Positions 58,801 to 64,000 of a DNA stretch of 64,000 nt are shown here, piece by piece (the first letter of the stretch is position 1; each line of letters begins with the position of its first letter). Below the pieces are notes generated by a model that worked only from the letters and a program-made list of their open reading frames with translations, had not been told where the DNA came from and ran no database searches. Source of the DNA: Pseudoflavonifractor_A sp022772585 (lineage in GTDB: Bacteria; Bacillota; Clostridia; Oscillospirales; Oscillospiraceae). The stretch lies in the NCBI RefSeq assembly GCF_052065415.1, contig NZ_JBQHUB010000005.1:62001-126000 (forward strand), given 5' to 3'. The position numbers and the translations under genes are program-made.

Positions 58801-58910
58801 CCACGCAGTAGCCATTTCAGCTCAGAGCTAGTCCCCGCGCATCCGGCCTTCATTTCGGGCAGGCCCCGTCCAGGCAGATGTGTTTCTGTCCCCTTCGCCT
58901 CACGGCCTGC
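58801..58910. repeat. 110-bp direct repeat, copy 2 (spoVAD tail remnant)
   Basis: Encodes the same nine residues HAVAISAQS and a stop with different synonymous codons, then the shared non-coding part. No upstream coding part exists. Between the copies lies a perfect hairpin GTTCCGCCC/GGGCGGAAC. Confidence 0.9.
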
Positions 58911-58940
58911 CCCATCATTCGACCAAAAGGAGCGTCTCTC

Positions 58941-59309
58941 ATGGAAACCTTTCTGGAATACGCCCGCGCCTTTCTGTGCGGCGGGATCCTCTGCCTCATC
59001 GGGCAGATCCTCATTGATAAGACCGCCCTCACCCCCGCCAAGATTCTGGTGGTCTACGTGGTCTCCGGCGTGGTGCTGGGCGGCGTCGGGCTCTATCAGT
59101 ACGTGGTGGACTTCGGCGGCGCCGGGGCCACCGTCCCCCTCACCGGCTTCGGCTTCCTGCTGGCCAAGGGCGTGAGGAAGGCCGTGGCCGAGCAGGGCGT
59201 CCTGGGCGCCCTCACCGGCGGCGTCACCGCGGCGGGCGGCGGCATCACCGCCGCCATCTTCTTCGGTTACCTGGTGGCCCTCATCTTCAAGCCCAAGTCC
59301 AAATCCTGA
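58941..59309 (+). CDS. spoVAE: Stage V sporulation protein AE
   Basis: A 122-residue membrane protein with about four helices and the SpoVAEb signatures: FLCGGILCLIGQILIDKT, TPAKILVVYVVSGVVLGG, and GVRKAVAEQGVLGALTGG. It works with SpoVAD and SpoVAC in the DPA channel of the inner spore membrane. AAAGGAG precedes the ATG at 58,941; upstream in-frame codons overlap the direct repeat and are not used. Confidence 0.93.
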   Translation: METFLEYARAFLCGGILCLIGQILIDKTALTPAKILVVYVVSGVVLGGVGLYQYVVDFGGAGATVPLTGFGFLLAKGVRKAVAEQGVLGALTGGVTAAGGGITAAIFFGYLVALIFKPKSKS

Positions 59310-59315
59310 TCCACC

Positions 59316-59352
59316 GGCCGGCCCGCGGAGCATCTGCGGACCGGCTTTTTCA
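59316..59352 (+). terminator. Intrinsic terminator after spoVAE
   Basis: GCCGGCCCGCGGA and TGCGGACCGGC with a mismatch, followed by TTTTT. Confidence 0.75.
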
Positions 59353-59396
59353 TTCCTGCGTTCCTCCGCGAGGGAGACTTTGGACATATGGGGGAA

Positions 59397-59425
59397 TTGA
59401 CTTCCCCCGAGGGAACCGCTATGAT
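59397..59425 (+). promoter_or_regulatory. Promoter of the Gx transporter gene
   Basis: TTGACT, 17 bp, TATGAT, 45 bp before the start codon. Confidence 0.7.
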
Positions 59426-59470
59426 AATGTCAGTTTCATTTCATTGTTTCGTTTGAAAGGAGGGCGCCTC

Positions 59471-59977
59471 TTGTCCCTCTCCCGTCTCACCCGCTGCGCG
59501 GTGCTCACTGCCCTGGCTCTGGCCCTCTCAGTGGCCGAGGGGCTGGCCCCCGTCACCGTGCTCATCCCGCTGCCCGGGCTCAAGCTGGGGCTGGCCAACC
59601 TGGTCACCGTGTACGCCCTGTGCCGCCTTTCCGGCAGGGAGGCCCTGCTCATCCTGCTCTGCCGCTGCTTTCTGGGCAGTCTGCTGGGGGGCAACCTGAT
59701 GGCCCTGGCCTTCTCCCTCACCGGCGGGCTCTTTTCCCTGGCCGTGATGGCTCTCCTCCTGCGCTGTCCCGGTCTGTCCCTCTACGGGGTGTCCGTGGCC
59801 GGGGCGGCCGCCCACAACACCGGTCAGATCCTGGCCGCCATGGCCGTGCTGGGCAGCCGGGCGCCGCTGGTCTATCTGGCCCCCCTGCTGCTGTGCTCGG
59901 TGATCACCGGCGGCGTTACCGGCGCGGCCTCCATCCTGCTGGTGCGCCGCGTCCCGCTTTCCCGCGCCGCAGGCTGA
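59471..59977 (+). CDS. Gx transporter family protein (heptaprenyl-diphosphate synthase component I-like)
   Basis: A 168-residue membrane protein with five to six helices. The family signature is the N-terminal EGLAPVTVLIPLPGLKLGLANLVT followed by FLGSLLGGNLMALAFSLTGG and AAAHNTGQILAA. Such proteins resemble small ECF-type substrate-binding subunits and are often encoded with isoprenoid or quinone genes, but their substrate is not proven. AAAGGAGG lies seven bases before a TTG start at 59,471; an ATG nine codons earlier lies on the ribosome site itself. Confidence 0.85.
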   Translation: MSLSRLTRCAVLTALALALSVAEGLAPVTVLIPLPGLKLGLANLVTVYALCRLSGREALLILLCRCFLGSLLGGNLMALAFSLTGGLFSLAVMALLLRCPGLSLYGVSVAGAAAHNTGQILAAMAVLGSRAPLVYLAPLLLCSVITGGVTGAASILLVRRVPLSRAAG

Positions 59978-60146
59978 AAAAACACCCTTCCGCCGCAACT
60001 TTTCGCTCTGTGGTGCCGTCTCAATGATATGCAGACATACCTGAAAGAAAAAATTCAGAATTTGTAACGGAATTGTTCTTTCTTTCTCCCCGATCCTGTT
60101 GTATTATGGTAACTGCATTACATGACAAAGAGAGGATGCGACACCC

Positions 60147-61421
60147 ATGACTCTGCTGAAACGAGGCGCGGCCCTTACGCTGGCTCTGCTGCTGGCCCTG
60201 TCCCTGGCCGCCTGCAAAAAAAATGCCTCCGCGCCCCCCAAGGGCAGCGGCGCCCCCCAGACCTCCGCCGTGCCCACACCCACGCCGGAGCCCACGCCGG
60301 AGCCCGATCCCTATGACGCGGTGAAGAACTACTGGTCGGAGGACCAGCTCACCCAGGAGTGGGGCCCCAATCAGGTGGTGGAGCACCTGTTCTTCCACCC
60401 TGTCATCGCCTATCCCCAGTGGGCCTTCCACGACGGCCCCACCCCCCAGTCCCAGAAGGACGGTCTGGATGACTGGATGGTGACGGTAGACGAGTTCAAC
60501 AAGATCCTCCAGAGCGTCTACGACAATGGCTATATCCTGGTGCGCATGGAGGACGTGTGGAGCGAACAGACCAACGAGAACGGCGAGGCCCGGATGGTCC
60601 GCAACACCCTGAAGCTCCCTGAGGGGAAAAAGCCCCTGGTCATCTCCTTTGACGACGTGAACTACTACCCCTACATGCTGGAGGAGGGCTTCACCTCCAA
60701 GCTGGTGCTGGGGGACGACGGCCAGATCTGGGCCGAGTGCACCGACCCCTATACCAAGGAGACCTTCCTCACCCAGGATCTGGACGCCACCACCCTGCTG
60801 GACAAGTTCGTGCTGGAGCACCCCGACTTCTCCCTCAACGGCGCCAAGGCCATCTACTCCCTCACCGGCTATGAGGGCATCCTGGGCTACCGCACCCAGA
60901 ACGACATCGACATCGCCGCCGACGATCCCGCCCGCCCCGCCTTTGACGCCAAGCGCCAGCAGGAGATTGAGGCCGTCAAACCCGTCATCCAGCGGCTGAA
61001 GGAGACGGGCTGGACCTTCGGCTCCCACACCTGGGGCCATATCAACCTCTCCACCAGCTCCATGGAACGCATCCAGCGGGATACCCTCCGCTGGGCTGAG
61101 GAGGTGGGCAGCCTGGTGGGGCCCACCAATATTCTCTTCTACCCCCACGGTGCCCGGCCTGACGGGGACCACGACCAGGGCGAGAGCTACGGCGAGCAGT
61201 TCAAGTGGCTCCAGAGCCAGGGCTTCCGGATCTTCGCCAGCGTGGGCATCAACTCCTACTCCCAGGTGAAGAGCACCATCTCCGCCGTCATCTGCGACCG
61301 GCTCCATCCCGACGGGACCACCCTGCGCAGCGTCCGGGCCCGGGAGTGGTACCAGCAGTTCTACGACGCCACTCAGATCATTGACCTGAGCGTCCGCCCC
61401 GATCTGGGCTGGTACAAGTAA
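60147..61421 (+). CDS. Polysaccharide deacetylase-like lipoprotein
   Basis: A 424-residue secreted protein. The signal peptide ends in lipobox LSLAACKK, followed by a Pro/Thr-rich spacer (PTPTPEPTPEPDP). The deacetylase (CE4/NodB) fold shows the Asp pair in LVISFDDVNYY, the His pair in TFGSHTWGHINLS and ILFYPHGARPDGDH near the end. Such enzymes remove acetyl groups from cell-wall glycans, but the active-site details diverge (GSHTWGH rather than HSxxHP), so the activity needs proof. GAGAGG precedes the ATG. Single-gene unit ended by a strong terminator. Confidence 0.87.
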   Translation: MTLLKRGAALTLALLLALSLAACKKNASAPPKGSGAPQTSAVPTPTPEPTPEPDPYDAVKNYWSEDQLTQEWGPNQVVEHLFFHPVIAYPQWAFHDGPTPQSQKDGLDDWMVTVDEFNKILQSVYDNGYILVRMEDVWSEQTNENGEARMVRNTLKLPEGKKPLVISFDDVNYYPYMLEEGFTSKLVLGDDGQIWAECTDPYTKETFLTQDLDATTLLDKFVLEHPDFSLNGAKAIYSLTGYEGILGYRTQNDIDIAADDPARPAFDAKRQQEIEAVKPVIQRLKETGWTFGSHTWGHINLSTSSMERIQRDTLRWAEEVGSLVGPTNILFYPHGARPDGDHDQGESYGEQFKWLQSQGFRIFASVGINSYSQVKSTISAVICDRLHPDGTTLRSVRAREWYQQFYDATQIIDLSVRPDLGWYK

Positions 61422-61432
61422 ACGCCTTATCT

Positions 61433-61467
61433 GCAAAACGCCCGGACGTTGTCCGGGCGTTTTGCCA
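61433..61467 (+). terminator. Intrinsic terminator after the deacetylase gene
   Basis: GCAAAACGCCCGGAC, GTT, GTCCGGGCGTTTTGC: perfect 15-bp stem with the T run inside the 3' arm. Confidence 0.88.
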
Positions 61468-61514
61468 ACTGCGGGGCGAGCCTGCCGCCTCTGTTTTCCG
61501 GGAGGAATTGCAGT

Positions 61515-62180
61515 ATGACGAAAACAAAAAAATTACATTCGCTGATCGCGGCGGCAGCCATCGGCCTTATCCTGGCTGCGCTCCTGCTTGGCCGTGGCAT
61601 CCTGGTGCCGGACTGCACCGCGGAATGGAGAGGCAACTCGCTTTTCTGGAAGGATACGCGTTATATCCCCTGTTCAGGGGAATACAACGAGGGCGGGACC
61701 ATCGCCAAAACCAGGGATGGATGGCAGATCAACGAGGTAAAAGAGGATCCCACCCATACGTTTCTTGTGGTGCGCAGCTTTCTGGACGAATCCTTGCTAG
61801 TGCGGGACGATTACGATATCCCGACCTCCGGTACCATTACCGCCGTATTTTGGAATGGAACAAAAATAGAGGATGACGCATTTTGCCGCTCCATATCGGA
61901 CATTCTGGAACACGCCGCGGCAGACCATCCCCATGTGACCGAGGGTCTGTTTCAGCTCAAGGACAATCAGAAGATGCGCCCCTTATTTGTGGGCTACGAA
62001 GGCTGCCCCATTGGCACCTTCTTCGCTGGATATCTGGGGACCATCGATGGGACCTGGTATATCACCACCGGAGATACTTCCGGGCCGTCCAACCCCGATG
62101 GTTCGTCAAAGCCGTACACCGTTTGGTGTTATACCATACCAGAGACCTATGTTCCCGTACTGGAGCCATATTTTTCTTAG
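61515..62180 (+). CDS. Membrane-anchored secreted protein of unknown function, 221 aa
   Basis: Starts MTKTKKLHSLIAAAAIGLIL with GGGAGG before the ATG at 61,515. One N-terminal helix anchors it or acts as a signal; the rest is a beta-rich extracytoplasmic domain with four cysteines (VPDCTAEW, IPCSGEY, AFCRSIS, EGCPIG). GC is slightly lower than in the flanking genes. The frame is open upstream into the preceding terminator but is not used. No family recognised. Confidence 0.75.
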   Translation: MTKTKKLHSLIAAAAIGLILAALLLGRGILVPDCTAEWRGNSLFWKDTRYIPCSGEYNEGGTIAKTRDGWQINEVKEDPTHTFLVVRSFLDESLLVRDDYDIPTSGTITAVFWNGTKIEDDAFCRSISDILEHAAADHPHVTEGLFQLKDNQKMRPLFVGYEGCPIGTFFAGYLGTIDGTWYITTGDTSGPSNPDGSSKPYTVWCYTIPETYVPVLEPYFS

Positions 62181-62268
62181 GGCCGGCTCCTCCTCCCCTC
62201 CGGTTGTAAAAGTATAGAATTTATGATATGATGAGGACACGATCCCACCATACAAAGGAGGTTTTACT

Positions 62269-62673
62269 ATGACCGATCAGGAACTGGTGGAGCTGGCCTT
62301 TACCATGCTGGAGCGCTCCTATGTGCCCTACTCCAAATTCCCGGTGGGCGCGGCGCTGGAGTGCGCAGACGGCACGGTCTTTACCGGCTGCAACATTGAG
62401 AACGCCGCCTACGGCTCCACCATCTGCGCCGAGCGCACCGCCCTGGTAAAGGCGGTCAGCGAGGGGCACCGGGACGACTTTGTCCGTATCGCCGTGGTGG
62501 GCAATTCCTCCGACTACTGCTGGCCCTGCGGCGCCTGCCGCCAGATGCTCTATGAGTTCGCCCCGGATCTGACAGTGCTGGTGGCACGGGCCGACCACGA
62601 GTTCGTCCGCCTTCCGCTGGCGGTCCTGCTGCCCCACGGCTTTGGCCCCAAATCTCTGGAAAAGGACGGCTGA
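62269..62673 (+). CDS. cdd: Cytidine deaminase
   Basis: Converts cytidine and deoxycytidine to uridine forms in pyrimidine salvage. The 134-residue tetrameric type: SKFPVGAAL, the catalytic zinc motif in NAAYGSTICAERTAL (Cys-Ala-Glu) and PCGACRQML carrying the other two cysteine ligands. AAAGGAGG precedes the ATG. Ends in a long palindromic terminator shared with argF. Confidence 0.96.
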   Translation: MTDQELVELAFTMLERSYVPYSKFPVGAALECADGTVFTGCNIENAAYGSTICAERTALVKAVSEGHRDDFVRIAVVGNSSDYCWPCGACRQMLYEFAPDLTVLVARADHEFVRLPLAVLLPHGFGPKSLEKDG

Positions 62674-62691
62674 TCTGTCCCTTTCCAGCAA

Positions 62692-62727
62692 AAAACGCGC
62701 ATCGGAAGTACTTCCGATGCGCGTTTT
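62692..62727. terminator. Bidirectional terminator between cdd and argF
   Basis: A perfect 36-bp palindrome, AAAACGCGCATCGGAAGT and its complement, with T tracts on both strands. Confidence 0.92.
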
Positions 62728-62751
62728 CATGTGTTATCCGGAAAAGCGGCC

Positions 62752-63675
62752 TTACTTCTGGGCCTCATCGCCCATCAGCAGGTACATGACGGCCTTCTGG
62801 GCGTGGAGCCGGTTCTCAGCCTCGTCGAAGATCTCCTGGGCGTGGGCCTCAAAGACGTCGGCGGTGATCTCCTCGCCCCGGTGGGCGGGCAGGCAGTGCT
62901 GCACCATGCAGCCGGGGTTGGTGACCTTCATCAGCTCGGCGTTGACCTGGTAGCCCTGGAAGGCGGCGCGGCGCTTGGCGGCCTCCTCCTCCTGGCCCAT
63001 GGAGGCCCACACGTCGGTGAACACCACGTCGGCGCCCCTGGCGGCCTCGATGGGGTCCCGGACGATGGTCAGGCTGGCGTCGGTGACGGTCTTGGCGAAG
63101 GCCAGCACGTCGGGATGGGGATCATAGCCCTCGGGGCAGGCCACCGACACGTTCATGCCCACCTTCAGGCCGCCCACGATGAGGGAGTTGACCATATTGT
63201 TGCCGTCGCCGATGAAGCACATGTTCAGGCCCTCCAGCTTGCTCTGGTGCTCCCGGACGGTCATCAGGTCGGCCAGCACCTGGCAGGGGTGGGAGAAGTC
63301 GGTCAGGCCGTTGATGACGGGGATGTCGGCGTACTGGGCCAGCTTCTCCACCTCCGCCTGGGAGTAGGTACGGATCATGATGCCGTCGCAGTAGCGGGAG
63401 AGCACCCGGGCGGTGTCCTCCACCGGCTCGCCCCGGCCGATCTGGCTCTCCTTGCTGGAGAGGAAGAGGGCGTGGCCGCCCAGCTGGTACATACCGGTCT
63501 CGAAGGAAACCCGGGTCCGGGTGGAGTTCTTCTCAAAGATCATGGCCAGGGACTTGCCCTGCAGGTAATTGTGGACCAGGCCGTGCTTCTGGTTGTACTT
63601 CATCTGGTCGCCCACGTTCAGGATATGGATGATCTCCTCCTTGGAGAGATCCAGCAGCTTGAGCAGATCTTTCAT
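62752..63675 (-). CDS. argF: Ornithine carbamoyltransferase
   Basis: Makes citrulline from ornithine and carbamoyl phosphate. The 307 residues contain the carbamoyl-phosphate loop FEKNSTRTRVSFE, the second phosphate-binding region around FSHPCQVLADLMT, and the ornithine motif HCLPAHRGEE. GAGGTG precedes the ATG. It lies 46 bp after the probable argD, so both belong to an arginine-synthesis operon running leftward. This is the anabolic arrangement; no arginine deiminase gene is nearby. Confidence 0.96.
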   Translation of the reverse strand: MKDLLKLLDLSKEEIIHILNVGDQMKYNQKHGLVHNYLQGKSLAMIFEKNSTRTRVSFETGMYQLGGHALFLSSKESQIGRGEPVEDTARVLSRYCDGIMIRTYSQAEVEKLAQYADIPVINGLTDFSHPCQVLADLMTVREHQSKLEGLNMCFIGDGNNMVNSLIVGGLKVGMNVSVACPEGYDPHPDVLAFAKTVTDASLTIVRDPIEAARGADVVFTDVWASMGQEEEAAKRRAAFQGYQVNAELMKVTNPGCMVQHCLPAHRGEEITADVFEAHAQEIFDEAENRLHAQKAVMYLLMGDEAQK

Positions 63676-63721
63676 GTCAGTTCACCTCAACAGATTTCAT
63701 TTGCGGCGGTATGCGCCGTCC

Positions 63722-64000
63722 TTACTCCAGGACCGCGGCCATGATAGCCAGGCCCTTGTCCATCTCTTCCCTGGTAATGGTCAGCGGGGGCAGCAGGCGC
63801 AGGGCCGGTCCGGCGGTAAGCACCAGCAATCCCGCGTCGATGAGGCGGGCGGCCAGAGCCTTGTTGGTATAGCCCTCCTTCACCTCGATGCCGATCATCA
63901 GGCCCATGCCCCGGGTGGCGCCGATGCTCTTCTTGCCCAGGGCCTCGATGCCCTTCCGCAGGTATTCGCCCTTCTCCTTCACGGCGTCCAGAGCGGCGTC
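63722..64000 (-). CDS. argD: C-terminus of a class-III aminotransferase, probably acetylornithine aminotransferase (cut by window edge)
   Basis: The last 92 residues are present: LRKGIEALGKKSIGATRGMG followed by LMIGIEVKEG and AGLLVLTAGPALRLLPPLTIT near the end, a pattern shared by ArgD and other class-III aminotransferases. Its position just upstream of argF in the same operon makes ArgD the likeliest identity. The PLP lysine lies outside the window. Confidence 0.82.
   Translation of the reverse strand, partial: DAALDAVKEKGEYLRKGIEALGKKSIGATRGMGLMIGIEVKEGYTNKALAARLIDAGLLVLTAGPALRLLPPLTITREEMDKGLAIMAAVLE

Overview
The window looks like a chromosome segment of a GC-rich, spore-forming Gram-positive gut anaerobe, most likely an Oscillospiraceae member of the Flavonifractor/Lawsonibacter type. 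This is an inference from high GC, AGGAGG-type ribosome sites, frequent TTG/GTG starts, SpoVA genes, TepA next to FtsK, NfnAB and a glycine cleavage operon. No database search was possible, so every name rests on motifs read in the translation.

Layout. 1-5.4 kb (minus): end of a cell-wall cluster (murF, ddl) and the bifurcating transhydrogenase nfnAB. 5.5-12.3 kb (plus): two small proteins, a MacA/MacB-like export system and an SLH surface protein. 12.3-15.0 kb: a divergent regulatory switch (LexA/CI-type self-cleaving repressor against a small protein plus a multi-HTH protein, with three matching 17-bp operators), then a coiled-coil protein built from 21-bp tandem repeats. 15.1-18.6 kb: a DUF2935 protein and a lower-GC island downstream of tRNA-Pro(CGG), with a DUF4417 fusion protein, a toxin-tail remnant, a putative immunity gene and two ~110-bp direct repeats that each start at a stop codon. 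18.7-31 kb: a REC/HD-GYP/GGDEF signalling protein, a radical SAM pair, an anion permease, an HD hydrolase, an unknown membrane protein, and an FHA-FtsW fusion coupled to a class B PBP.

31-37.2 kb (plus): tandem glycine riboswitch, gcvT-gcvH-gcvPA-gcvPB and lpdA, a complete glycine cleavage system. 37.3 kb: nitroreductase. 37,886-43,073: a compact Tn4451-like transposon bounded by ~40-bp imperfect inverted repeats, encoding a large serine recombinase, a TnpW-like protein and a two-gene cargo of unknown function; it sits between the converging nitroreductase and ftsK genes. 43.1-53 kb (minus): ftsK, uppP, tepA, addB, a small coiled-coil protein and an NSS transporter with a terminator in its leader. 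53.4-64 kb: M28 peptidase, guaB, acyl-ACP thioesterase, a Cys-rich protein, spoVAD/spoVAE, a Gx transporter, a deacetylase-like lipoprotein, an unknown secreted protein, cdd, argF and the end of a probable argD.

Least ordinary: the transposon cargo, the repressor/operator switch, the DUF4417 locus with its stop-codon repeats, the six-copy ATCCAA array before gcvH, and the duplicated 3' end of spoVAD.
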